DNA from: Thermococcus guaymasensis DSM 11113
GTDB lineage: Archaea > Methanobacteriota_B > Thermococci > Thermococcales > Thermococcaceae
Direction: 5' to 3'
DNA: 64,000 nt
NCBI RefSeq assembly: GCF_000816105.1
Contig: NZ_CP007140.1
Coordinates: forward strand, 744,001-808,000
The notes under the pieces were generated by a model that saw only the letters and a program-made list of their open reading frames with translations, was not told the origin of the DNA and made no database searches. Numbering within the stretch: the stretch's first letter is position 1; every line of letters begins with the position of its first letter. Shown here piece after piece: positions 23,704 through 32,886 of the stretch. Both the position numbers and the translations under genes were made by a program.

Positions 23704-25053
23704 ATGATCCCGGGATCTGCTCTGTTGTTGCTGTTGGCAATAGCCGTGGGGTTGATTATATTATTTACAGGAAAGTACAGGGTGCACGCATTTTTGGTTC
23801 TGCTGGCGGCAGCGTACTTTGTAGGAATATTCTCGGGCCTCGGACTTACAGAGACAGTTGATGCAATCGCAACTGGCTTTGGTGGAACGCTGAAGTCCAT
23901 CGGAATAGTCATTGCCGCGGGTACAATAATCGGCTACATCCTGGAGAAGTCCGGAGGAGCAATAGCCATGGCAGACGCCGTTCTAAAAATCGTTGGAAAG
24001 GACAGGGTCCCCCACGCAATGAGCATAATCGGTTACATCGTCTCGATTCCGGTGTTCTGTGACTCTGGATTCGTAATTCTATCACCGCTTAACAAGGCCC
24101 TAACAAAGAGGGCAGGACTATCAATGGCCGTAACTGCAGTCGCGTTAAGTACCGGACTCTATGCAACCCACACACTTGTCCCCCCGACACCGGGACCAAT
24201 TGCCGCCGCTGCCAATGTGGATGCAGACCTCGGACTGGTCATCCTGCTGGGAATTATAGCATCGATTCCCGCTGCTCTTGCCGGTTTGTACTATGCCCTT
24301 AAAGTCGGCAGTAAGATACACATTGAGCCGGATATAGAAGAATCCTATGAGGACTTAATCAAGAAATACGGAAAGCTCCCACCTGCAAAATGGGCCTTCG
24401 CTCCTTTGATAGTCCCGATAATTCTGATAGTGCTGAAGTCAATAGCGGACTTTCCATCCCACCCGTTTGGTACAGGCACAGCGAAGGAGTTCTTCGACTT
24501 CATCGGACACCCAATAACCGCCCTCCTCATCGGAGTCCTGCTCTCGTTCAAGCTCGTTGACAAGCTCGATGAGCACGTTTATGGACCATCCGGATGGGTC
24601 GGGGAAGGACTGAAGAATGCAGCCATTATCATCCTGATAACGGGTGCAGGAGGCTCATTTGGATACGTTCTCAGACAGACTGGAATCGGGGACTACATAG
24701 GAACAACACTCTCATCATACCACCTCGGCCTGCTGCTCCCGTTCATAATAGCCGCGCTCCTGAAAACCGCTCAGGGCTCTTCAACGGTTGCCATTATAAC
24801 TACCTCTGCACTGCTGGCCCCCATGCTGGATTCCCTGGGACTCGCTTCATCCTACGGAAAGGCGTTGACAGTCCTTGCGATTGGCGCAGGCTCGATGGTC
24901 GTAAGCCACGCGAACGACAGCTACTTCTGGGTTGTCACACAGTTCTCAAACATGGACGTTACTCAGGGATACAAGCTTCAGACCGTGGCAACATTCGTCG
25001 AGGGTATCGTAGCAGCAGTAGTAATCCTGATAATGGGCGCTATTTTGCTCTGA
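23704..25053 (+). CDS. GntP-family organic acid permease
   Basis: 449-residue secondary transporter with about 12-14 hydrophobic helices; the family motifs VFCDSGFVILSPL, THTLVPPTPGPIAAA and AQGSSTVAIITTSA are clear. GntP proteins take up gluconate, other sugar acids or glycerate by proton symport. The gene is followed after 48 nt by a glycerate kinase, which points to D-glycerate (or a sugar acid degraded to it) as substrate. This substrate is inferred from context. Confidence 0.9.
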   Translation: MIPGSALLLLLAIAVGLIILFTGKYRVHAFLVLLAAAYFVGIFSGLGLTETVDAIATGFGGTLKSIGIVIAAGTIIGYILEKSGGAIAMADAVLKIVGKDRVPHAMSIIGYIVSIPVFCDSGFVILSPLNKALTKRAGLSMAVTAVALSTGLYATHTLVPPTPGPIAAAANVDADLGLVILLGIIASIPAALAGLYYALKVGSKIHIEPDIEESYEDLIKKYGKLPPAKWAFAPLIVPIILIVLKSIADFPSHPFGTGTAKEFFDFIGHPITALLIGVLLSFKLVDKLDEHVYGPSGWVGEGLKNAAIIILITGAGGSFGYVLRQTGIGDYIGTTLSSYHLGLLLPFIIAALLKTAQGSSTVAIITTSALLAPMLDSLGLASSYGKALTVLAIGAGSMVVSHANDSYFWVVTQFSNMDVTQGYKLQTVATFVEGIVAAVVILIMGAILL

Positions 25054-25101
25054 GCCCAAAGCCTTTTCTTCTTTTTTTCAAAATTCCGTGTGGTGATGAA
25101 C

Positions 25102-26445
25102 ATGAAGACCAATAGGGACGAACTTCTAAGCTATGGGGACGTTAAAGCTAAAGAGATAGCCCTAACCCTCATGGAAGAAGCAATAAGAAGTGCTGATCCA
25201 TATGATGCCACCAAGAGATTTCTAAAAGTTGAGGGCAACAAGCTCGTTGTTAAAGGGAATGAATTCCAAATAAAAGGGAAGATCTACGTTTTGGCCTTTG
25301 GAAAAGCCGCATGTTCAATGGCTAAAGCCGTCGAGGAAATTCTGGGTGAGAAGATTGCCGAAGGCATAGCGGTCACAAAATACGGCTATTCATTGCCACT
25401 GAAAAGGATCAAAGTTATCGAGGCAGGGCATCCAATCCCGGACGAGAACTCAATGAGGGGGGCACAGCTTGGAGTCGAACTCGCAAAGAAAGTCAGCGAA
25501 GAAGACATACTCCTGGTTCTCATCTCTGGTGGAGGAAGCGCCCTCTTCATGCTCCCCGAAGACGGGGTAAGCTTTGAAGATAAAATGAGGACAAACGAGC
25601 TCCTCCTGAAGAGCGGAGCCAAGATTTACGAGATCAACACCGTGAGAAAGCACATCTCGAAGGTCAAGGGTGGAAAGCTGGCAAAGCTTGTTAAGGGGAC
25701 CCTAATAAGCCTGATTCTGTCAGACGTTGTTGGTGACCCCCTCGAAGCCATAGCCTCAGGCCCAACTGTAAAAGACCCCACGACGTTCCGGGATGCGTAT
25801 AAAATACTGAAGCTCTACAACATCTGGGATAAGCTCCCAGAGAGTGTAAGGAGACAGGTAGAGCTTGGCCTTGAGGGAAAAGTCGAGGAAACGCTCAAAG
25901 AAGACCTTCCCAACGTCCACAACTTCCTCATAGCGAGCAATTCTCTGGCCTGCGAGGCCGCGGGGAGGAAGGCAGAAGAGCTTGGACTCAGGGGGCACAT
26001 TTTAACAACGACTCTAGAGGGTGAAGCCAGAGAAGCCGCCATCGCCCTGGGCTCGATAATCGAGGAGATCTACAATCGCGGCAGGCCCTTTGAGAGGCCC
26101 TGTGTTCTAATAGCCGGTGGAGAAACGACTGTAACGATAGAAGGGGAAGCGGGTCTCGGGGGACCGAATCAGGAGTTTGCTTTAAGCATTACCAGGAAAA
26201 TAGCTGGTCTTAGGGGAGTTGCCGTTCTGGCAATGGACACTGATGGAACGGACGGCCCAACCGATGCGGCAGGAGGCCTCGTTGACAGCCACACTCTGGA
26301 AGTCCTTGGTGAGGAAGGCATCGATGTGGAGGAGTTCCTCAGGGGGCACAACGCCTACGAGGCCCTAAAGAAGGCAAAGGCCCTGCTGGTAACAGGGCCA
26401 ACAAGGACGAACGTCAACTCCATAATCGTTGCCGTCATTCTTTGA
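25102..26445 (+). CDS. Glycerate 2-kinase (MOFRL family)
   Basis: 447-residue GCK-type kinase that converts D-glycerate to 2-phosphoglycerate with ATP, feeding the lower glycolytic pathway (enolase is also in this window). Motifs: VLAFGKAACSMA near residue 60, LISGGGSALFMLPEDG, SDVVGDPLEAIASGPTV and the C-terminal MOFRL-domain TDGTDGPTDAAGG. Start at 25102 has GGTGAT 4 nt upstream; an in-frame ATG two codons earlier overlaps that site. Forms a two-gene operon with the GntP permease. Confidence 0.9.
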   Translation: MKTNRDELLSYGDVKAKEIALTLMEEAIRSADPYDATKRFLKVEGNKLVVKGNEFQIKGKIYVLAFGKAACSMAKAVEEILGEKIAEGIAVTKYGYSLPLKRIKVIEAGHPIPDENSMRGAQLGVELAKKVSEEDILLVLISGGGSALFMLPEDGVSFEDKMRTNELLLKSGAKIYEINTVRKHISKVKGGKLAKLVKGTLISLILSDVVGDPLEAIASGPTVKDPTTFRDAYKILKLYNIWDKLPESVRRQVELGLEGKVEETLKEDLPNVHNFLIASNSLACEAAGRKAEELGLRGHILTTTLEGEAREAAIALGSIIEEIYNRGRPFERPCVLIAGGETTVTIEGEAGLGGPNQEFALSITRKIAGLRGVAVLAMDTDGTDGPTDAAGGLVDSHTLEVLGEEGIDVEEFLRGHNAYEALKKAKALLVTGPTRTNVNSIIVAVIL

Positions 26446-26493
26446 TATTTTGGGCTCTTTTCAATCCCTTTTGAGATTTCCCCCCATGAAATT

Positions 26494-27033
26494 TCAATAT
26501 TCAACTCCCTTCCTCGCGAGGATACCCCTCTGGTAGGGGTGCTTTACCTCCCTCATCTCCGTAACGTAGTCGGCCAGCTCGAAGAGCTCCTCCGGGCAGT
26601 ATCTGCCCGTGAGGACGAGCTCTGCGTTTGGTGCCTTGTTCCTGATGAGCTCTTTGACGTCTTCAACATCGAGCATCTTGAAGCCGAGGGCAACGCAAAT
26701 TTCATCGAGGATTACCAGATCCCACTCGCCGCTTGAGACGACTTCCTTTGCCCTCGCCAAAGCTTTTCTAGCCGCTTCGATGTCCTCCTCCGTTGGCTTT
26801 CCGTGAACGAACTTCGGCAGGCCAAAGGACTCTATGACCGCACCGCACTCCGCTATCTTCTTCTGCTCGCCGTACACTCCTCCCGCTTTCATGAACTGGA
26901 TGATTATCACCCTTCCGCCTGAGCCGAGCATCCTGACGGCCAGACCGAAGGCCGCTGTCGTCTTCCCCTTCCCGTTCCCGGTGTAGATGTGAACAAGCCC
27001 AAGTTTTTCCTTCCAAGCCACTACCATCACCAT
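26494..27033 (-). CDS. Cob(I)yrinic acid a,c-diamide adenosyltransferase (CobA/BtuR type)
   Basis: 179 residues, P-loop GNGKGKTTAAFGLA near residue 20, IIQFMKAGG, VILDEICVALGF and LVLTGRYCPEELFELADYVTEM, all diagnostic of CobO/BtuR. It transfers the adenosyl group of ATP to the cobalt of corrinoids, here probably in cobamide salvage. ATG 27033 has GGAGGA 6 nt upstream; ATG 27027 is possible. No other corrinoid gene is nearby. Confidence 0.9.
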   Translation of the reverse strand: MVMVVAWKEKLGLVHIYTGNGKGKTTAAFGLAVRMLGSGGRVIIIQFMKAGGVYGEQKKIAECGAVIESFGLPKFVHGKPTEEDIEAARKALARAKEVVSSGEWDLVILDEICVALGFKMLDVEDVKELIRNKAPNAELVLTGRYCPEELFELADYVTEMREVKHPYQRGILARKGVEY

Positions 27034-28444
27034 GGACAAATCCTCCAACTCTTTAAAAAACCCTCGAAATCGTTAAAAATTTGGAAGGCCAATTTTACAT
27101 TTTTCTTTTGAAAGCCTCGCCATTCACGGCGGGGATGTAATAAACTACTCAACGCCTTTCAATCAGGAAAGCAAAACTATGTTAAAGCCTAAACTTCACA
27201 CCATACCTTGAAATGAAGCGAACAGTAACAGTAAAACTCCAGCCCTCAAAAGAACAAGCAAAAATCCTCTTCAAGTTAGCCGACACTGGAGCCAAAGCCT
27301 GGAACCGAGTAAACTACCTGAGAAGACAACAATTCTTCAAAGAGCAAATCGTGGACTTTAACAGCACAGAGAAAACCATTTATGAGGAGTTTAAACGGGA
27401 AATTGGCTCTGCCACAGTCCAGCAAATAGCGAGGAAAAACGCCGAAGCTTGGAGGAGTTTCTTTTCCCTCCTTCGGAAAAAGCGGAACGGGGAACTCCCA
27501 TCTTGGCTTAAGCCAAAACCACCAAACTATCTCAAAGAAGGCTGGCAGAGAAAACCCTTAATCGTCCTCAGGAACGACCAATACAAAATTGAGGGCAATA
27601 AACTAATCCTCAAAGGCCTTGGGAAATTCAAACGCCTTGAAATTCAATTCAAGGGAAGAATCCACTTAAAGGGGAAGCAAGGACGCTTAGAAATCACTTA
27701 TGACGAAGTAAAGCGGAAGTGGTATGCTCACGTCAACCTTACAGTCGAGGAAAAACTTGAAGGCGAAGAATGGGTGAGCATTCCAAGAACGCCAAAAGGA
27801 AGCCTCTCGGCGGGAATAGACCTTGGAGTGAACAATTTGATGGCTGTTTACGTGGAAAATGGAGAAAGCTTCCTAGTGAACGGAAGACCGCTGAAGAGCA
27901 TTGACTTTTACTGGAGAAGAAAAATCGCTGAGTATCAGTCAAAACTTAACAAATCTGGAGCTAAGACGAGCAGAAAGCTAAGGAGAATGCACGGGAAGGC
28001 TAAGCTTCAAGCGAGACACTACATTAATACCGCAGTCAGGCAAACTGTTAGGAAACTCTACGATTTGGGAGTTTCAAGAATTGTGGTTGGCTACCCAAAG
28101 GGAATTGCCAGAAACTCAGATAAGGGTAAAAAGCAGAATTTCCTCCTCTCCCACGTTTGGCGGTTTAATTACGTGATTAAACGCTTGACGGAAGTTGCGG
28201 AAGAGTATGGTATTCGAGTCGTGGTTGTGAATGAGGCTTTCACTTCCAAGCTTTGCCCCGTTTGCGGGAAGCCTCATGAAGGGGCTCGCTTTGTTCGTGG
28301 TTTGTTTAAGTGTCCCGCGACGGGGCTTGTTTTTAACGCGGACTTAGTTGGAGCGTTTAATATTTTGAAGAAAGCTGTAAAAACCATAACCCCGAATTTG
28401 GGTGGTTTGTACGCCCAAGGGAGGGGTAATTGGCCTGAGATCGG

Positions 28445-28569
<125 letters not shown>

Positions 28570-28571
28570 AC

Positions 28572-29414
28572 ATGGCAATGATACGCTCCCTGTGGGTATT
28601 TCATTAGGATCTAATAGTCCTACTGCTCTCCCTTGGAATAGTCGCGCTACTTCTCTCAATAGGGAAGAACACGAAAAAGAACCTCGGGAGCAGATACTTC
28701 ATTCTGAGCTTCAACGCTCTCGTGGCTTCATTTATTTTAGTGGGTATCGCCGAGTTCATTGGCATTCTCCTGAGAACAGATGTACTCTGGGGAAATGAAG
28801 CGATGATGGACATTAGATCAGTGATCTTGACTCTCGGGGCTCTGCTCCTCTTCGTATCCTCTGTAATGGTGTACCTACCCTTTTCCCGCAACGAGTACAC
28901 GATAGTTCCAGTTCCAATAGTTACTGAACCCATGAACCCTTCAATCTACGGAGCTTACTGGGGAAGCGGAAGCGAGTCCTCAAGGGCATTCCTAAAGCTC
29001 GTAAAAAGTCTTCGCCTTCCGGCTATAGTGCTGAGCAGGGATCCACCGGAGGTTTTTCGTTCCAAGCTTGGCCTGAAGCTCGTCCCAGTCGTCTGGATAT
29101 CCAAGGTAAACCACGAGGATGCAGTTGATCCAAGGAGGCTTCCATACCTCCTCGACCGAATGCTCAACTTCCTGCAATCCACCGAGACTGACAAGGTCAT
29201 TTACATTGACTGCCTGGAGTACCTAATGCTCGAAAACGGGAACGAGGCTATCCCCAAGTTCGTGACGAAGCTCAAGGATCTAGCGTCCCTGCACAGGGGG
29301 ATAGTGATAATCAACCTCGAAAAGAGCGCCATCGACGAGAAAACGTACCACGTACTTGCCTCCGAGCTCAGACCCGTTGAAGAGCTTGAGAAGATGCTTT
29401 CCGAAGGGCACTAA
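28572..29414 (+). pseudogene. DUF835-domain membrane protein with in-frame TAG near its start
   Basis: A membrane helix region followed by a cytoplasmic DUF835 domain (VPIVTEPMNPSIYGAYWGSG ... VIYIDCLEYLMLENG). ATGs at 28572 and 28578 are in frame with the body, but codon 12 from the first is TAG (28605-28607). After it the frame continues without interruption (DLIVLLLSLGIVALLLSIGK...), clearly the original first helix. No start codon is available until GTG 28722, which would give 230 residues lacking the first helix. The TnpB right end supplies the GGAGG before the ATG. Either an inactivated gene or one with a shortened product. Confidence 0.7.
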
Positions 29415-29552
29415 CGAGGGGAGAACACACTCAATGACCTAAAGTTCAAATGCAAAATCCCAGCAAAATAACCACTCAAAACGTATGCCAACTTTGATGA
29501 AACCTCACACAACTAAAGTGGTCTCGCTAGAGTTTTGTCAAAAGCGTTGTTC

Positions 29553-29630
29553 TGGGGCCGGGGCCGGGATTTGAACCCGGGCTAGGGGATCCACAGTCCC
29601 CTGTGCTGACCAGGCTACACCACCCCGGCC
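29553..29630 (-). tRNA. tRNA-His (GTG)
   Basis: Minus-strand cloverleaf with acceptor GCCGGGG/CCCCGGC, an encoded G at position -1 opposite discriminator C73 (histidine identity pair), anticodon loop CTGTGGA (GTG), T arm GCCCGGG-type stem with TTCAAAT, and encoded CCA at 29553-29555. A TATA box TTTATAAATC lies upstream at about 29652-29661. Confidence 0.95.
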
Positions 29631-29771
29631 ACGTCCAGCTTAAGCTTTCGGGTTAGATTTATAAAGTTTTCGTCAGATGCCGGGAGAGAAGCCATCATAT
29701 TCCATCTTACCTCCAAAATGAGATTTGGAAACTATTAAACTACAAACAAACGGCATCTGGGAGGTTGTATC

Positions 29772-30410
29772 ATGAAAGCGAAACGTGAAGCCCTTGTGAG
29801 CCTTTTCACAGCCATGAGGGAGGGCAAGGTTGACGAGGACATAATAGACCTTCTCCTGCTCATCAACTCGATCAGGGGAGTCTACACCACCAGCTCGTGC
29901 TCCGGGAGGATAGGCATCATAGAGGAGCCGGCCCTCAGTGCTAAGCCCCTCAGCAGGTGGCTGATCAAGGTTCACCGCGAGATGGAGTTTGAAGAAGCGA
30001 AGAGGGCCCTTGAAAAGGCCAAGGAAGGCTTGATATTCTTGAAGAGCCAGCCCCCGATTTTTCACGTTGTCGCTGAGGACCTTGAAAGGGCCAAAAAGCT
30101 CCACGAACTCGGCCTAGCCTCCGGTTTTAAGTACACTACGTTCAAGGTCATCTCAAAGCGCTATCTCGTCGAGATAAACGCGACCGAATACCTCACCGCA
30201 CCTCTCGGAAAGGATGGAAAAGTCCTCGTCAGCGACGACTACCTGCGTTTCGCCCTCGAAATCGGCAACTCGATGTTGCGGAGGAGCAAGGGTAGGCTTC
30301 CGAGGCTGATGAAGAACTTTGAAAAACTCAGGGAGGAGCTCGGGGAGGACGGGCTGTTCTACGAGCTGGCCCGTGCGCACAAAATAGACGAGAAATGGGA
30401 GCTGCCCTAG
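29772..30410 (+). CDS. taw3: tRNA wybutosine-synthesis methyltransferase Taw3
   Basis: 212-residue TYW3 family protein, which methylates N4 of the wyosine precursor at position 37 of tRNA-Phe using SAM. Family blocks: YTTSSCSGRIGIIEEP near residue 38, FKSQ-like FLKSQPPIFHV around 98, LGLASGFKYTTFKVISKRYLVEINATEYL. ATG 29772 follows GGGAGGTTGTATC. Convergent with lplA, stops 1 nt apart. Confidence 0.93.
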   Translation: MKAKREALVSLFTAMREGKVDEDIIDLLLLINSIRGVYTTSSCSGRIGIIEEPALSAKPLSRWLIKVHREMEFEEAKRALEKAKEGLIFLKSQPPIFHVVAEDLERAKKLHELGLASGFKYTTFKVISKRYLVEINATEYLTAPLGKDGKVLVSDDYLRFALEIGNSMLRRSKGRLPRLMKNFEKLREELGEDGLFYELARAHKIDEKWELP

Positions 30411-30411
30411 C

Positions 30412-31164
30412 TCACCTCATCTCGTTCCATTCTTTGTTACCGTACCGTTCCTCCACCAGTTCCTCCGCGAGTTCGAGCTCGTAGTCTGTGAGCTCGCCCT
30501 CCTCAAGCTCGAATGCGTTGAAAAAGCTCTCCTTTAAAAGCTCGTAGGCCTCCCAGCGGTTCAGCTTTATTCCCTCGCGCTCAAGGGTTGTGACGCGCTC
30601 CCAGATGCTCGAAACGCCCTTGTCAGCAAGCTTTGCCTTCGAAACGCGGAGAACTTTACCAAGCACGTCAACGCGCGTCGCGTACATGAAGGTGCCGTGC
30701 TGGAGTATTACTCCCTTCCTCCTCGTCTGTGCCGAACCGCTTATCTTCTTCCCGTTGGCTACGATGTCGTTCAGGCCGGAAAAGCCTGCCGCAAGACCGA
30801 GCTCTTTCAGGGCATCAACGAGAGGGCCAGCCAGGTAGCGGTAGCTGCTCTCAACGTTCCTCAGCGCAGGGTGCAGGTCTTCACCCACAACAACGGAGTA
30901 GGTTATCTCACCAAACTCGTCGTGGAACACCGCACCGCCACCGGTAATCCTGCGGACAACGGGGATGCCGAGGCGCCTGGCTTCCTCAAGGTTGACGTCG
31001 TGGATGACGCTCTGGAACCTGCCAATCGTCACGGAGCTCGGTGAAAAGGTGTACAGCCTGACGGTGTCGGGGGCTTTCCCCTCTATCCTGGCGCGCATTA
31101 TGGCCTCGTCTATAGCCATCTGGACTTCCGGCCTTGCAACGATGAGCGGGATAAAGCGCATCAT
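30412..31164 (-). CDS. lplA: Lipoate-protein ligase A family protein
   Basis: 250-residue BPL/LPL catalytic domain. Signature RRITGGGAVFHDEFGEITYSVV (residues about 74-95), SVTIGRFQSV and the catalytic Lys in NDIVANGKKISGSAQTRRKG are present. It activates lipoate (or octanoate) and attaches it to lipoyl-domain proteins; archaeal LplA often needs a separate C-terminal partner (LplB), which I do not see here. Two tandem ATGs (31164, 31161) are possible starts. Confidence 0.88.
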   Translation of the reverse strand: MMRFIPLIVARPEVQMAIDEAIMRARIEGKAPDTVRLYTFSPSSVTIGRFQSVIHDVNLEEARRLGIPVVRRITGGGAVFHDEFGEITYSVVVGEDLHPALRNVESSYRYLAGPLVDALKELGLAAGFSGLNDIVANGKKISGSAQTRRKGVILQHGTFMYATRVDVLGKVLRVSKAKLADKGVSSIWERVTTLEREGIKLNRWEAYELLKESFFNAFELEEGELTDYELELAEELVEERYGNKEWNEMR

Positions 31165-31204
31165 TCAAACCACCAGAGTTAAAAGGTTCAACGAGTTTTT
31201 AAGC

Positions 31205-31268
31205 CCAGCGATGATGACGCCCAAGCCCTTCCGAGGGGACGATGAGGAGAGCGGTCACCACTGAGCAA
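31205..31268 (+). ncRNA. Box C/D sRNA (predicted)
   Basis: Box C ATGATGA at 31211-31217, D'-like CCGA at 31231-31234, C'-like GATGAGG at 31241-31247 and box D CTGA at 31261-31264, with guide-length spacers of about 13 nt between C and D' and between C' and D. Short GC/GC flanks could close the terminal stem. A TTAAAA box near 31178 is at the right distance. D'/C' are degenerate, as is common. Targets not assigned. Confidence 0.68.
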
Positions 31269-31405
31269 GCTCTGCTCGTGCGAAGCCCGCCAAGAATTTT
31301 TTCCTTTATAGGACAATGGATGGGAGCCACGTTGCAATAAGGTAGTCTCGTCCGGCAGAGTTGCACTAAACTTTATAAGCCTCTTCTCAGCTCTTCATAA
31401 CGGGC

Positions 31406-31481
31406 AGCCCCGTGGTGTAGCGGCCAAGCATGCGGGACTTTGGATCCCGCGACCCGGGTTCGAATCCCGGCGGGGCTACCA
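31406..31481 (+). tRNA. tRNA-Gln (TTG)
   Basis: Cloverleaf with acceptor AGCCCCG/CGGGGCT, anticodon loop CTTTGGA (anticodon TTG), T arm CCCGG/CCGGG containing GTTCGAAT, and encoded CCA at 31479-31481. TATA box CTTTATAAG at about 31371-31379. Confidence 0.95.
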
Positions 31482-31632
31482 TACAGCCCTGCAATTTCTC
31501 TAAACACCGACCCATAGCTCCGGTAATTCCATTTCTGAAGGAGTACCATTCTTTTGTCTTCTTTTGATACTCAAATCAGAACTCTTGGCTGGCTGTGGGT
31601 TTAACCTTTTATATTTGAGATCTTATTCATAA

Positions 31633-32166
<534 letters not shown>

Positions 32167-32294
32167 TTAAGCTGGCCAGCAGGCTAGATTGCCTTTCAAT
32201 TTTTTCGTTCCAACAACTTTTTCCAAAATTTCATATAGAGGATTGTTTCAAGGATTGCATTCTACAAGGCATGGAGAAGTGGAGAAGTGTTGAA

Positions 32295-32434
32295 TGGTGG
32301 GGGCGCGGGGATTTGAACCCCGGTCCGCGGGTTTCTCCGGGTCAGAGCTCCAAAGGCTCATCCCCAATCAGCAAACCCGCAAGTCCTCATACCTCTGGAG
32401 CCCGCGATGATGGACCAGGCTACACCACGCCCCC
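32295..32434 (-). tRNA. tRNA-Trp (CCA) with intron
   Basis: Minus strand. Exon 1 is 32434-32395, ending CTCCAG (anticodon CCA, position 37 G); exon 2 is 32332-32295, starting ACCCGC and ending with encoded CCA. Acceptor GGGGGCG/CGCCCCC, anticodon stem GCGGG/CCCGC, T stem CGGGG/CCCCG. The 62-nt intron sits at the canonical 37/38 site and is itself a box C/D RNA, as in other euryarchaeal tRNA-Trp genes. Exon-intron borders could shift by a nucleotide. Confidence 0.94.
32333..32394 (-). ncRNA. Intron-encoded box C/D guide RNA of tRNA-Trp
   Basis: Within the intron (5'-3' on minus): box C ATGAGGA, guide CTTGCGGGTTTG, D' CTGA, C' GGATGAG, guide CCTTTGGAGCT, box D CTGA. Counting five nucleotides upstream of D places the modified residue at C34 of the anticodon, and from D' at C39, the two positions reported for this RNA in Haloferax. 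Both guides pair better with the unspliced precursor. Confidence 0.88.
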
Positions 32435-32527
32435 GTCCGACACAACCTTAACAGCCCGGGGTTTATAAACTTTGCTCCCGGAAATTTTATTAACATCAGT
32501 GTACATAAATATTCTGGGGTGATCACT

Positions 32528-32764
32528 ATGGAAGAGCCAATTGTTATTGGAAAGGACAAGTTCAAGATTGGAGAGGACGAGACAGCCAAGAGGGAGCTCC
32601 GCGTCGTTAGGGTCCACGACGACGTCATACAGGTTCAGGAGGAAGTTCACGGTATCATCGCCCTCGTCGGCGCAAGCTCAAGCGTCAACATCAGAAAGGA
32701 GGAGCTTAAGAACCTTATAAAGGTGGTGGGAGAAAAGTTCGGCTGGACAGACATCTGCGAGTGA
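32528..32764 (+). CDS. Small conserved hypothetical protein
   Basis: 78 residues, alpha/beta, acidic: MEEPIVIGKDKFKIGEDE, then strands VHDDVIQVQEEVHGIIALVG and a C-terminal helix ELKNLIKVVGEKFGW. No domain recognised. ATG 32528 follows GGGGTGATCACT. A TATA-like ATAAATATT lies near 32505. Monocistronic; likely Thermococcales-specific. Confidence 0.72.
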   Translation: MEEPIVIGKDKFKIGEDETAKRELRVVRVHDDVIQVQEEVHGIIALVGASSSVNIRKEELKNLIKVVGEKFGWTDICE

Positions 32765-32821
32765 GTCCCTTTCGTTTGCTCCCGCACCCTTAGACCCCTC
32801 GAATTTTGACGCCTTTTTGTG

Positions 32822-32855
32822 TATCATCGACGGTGATATTAACGTTTTATAAGCA
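32822..32855 (+). promoter_or_regulatory. TGM operator upstream of the fbp TATA box
   Basis: TATCAT-CGACG-GTGATA at 32822-32838 matches the Thermococcales glycolytic motif TATCAC-N5-GTGATA with one mismatch; the TATA box TTTTATAAG follows at about 32845-32853. TGM is the site of Tgr/TrmBL1; a position upstream of BRE/TATA is associated with activation of gluconeogenic genes, which fits fbp. Confidence 0.75.
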
Positions 32856-32886
32856 TAAAAGTGGTTAAAGCTATCGGTGGTTGCCA

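Noticed and set aside
27739-27942. Minus-strand frame inside tnpB
   Set aside because: Shadow of a well-conserved coding sequence; no ribosome site or recognisable protein.
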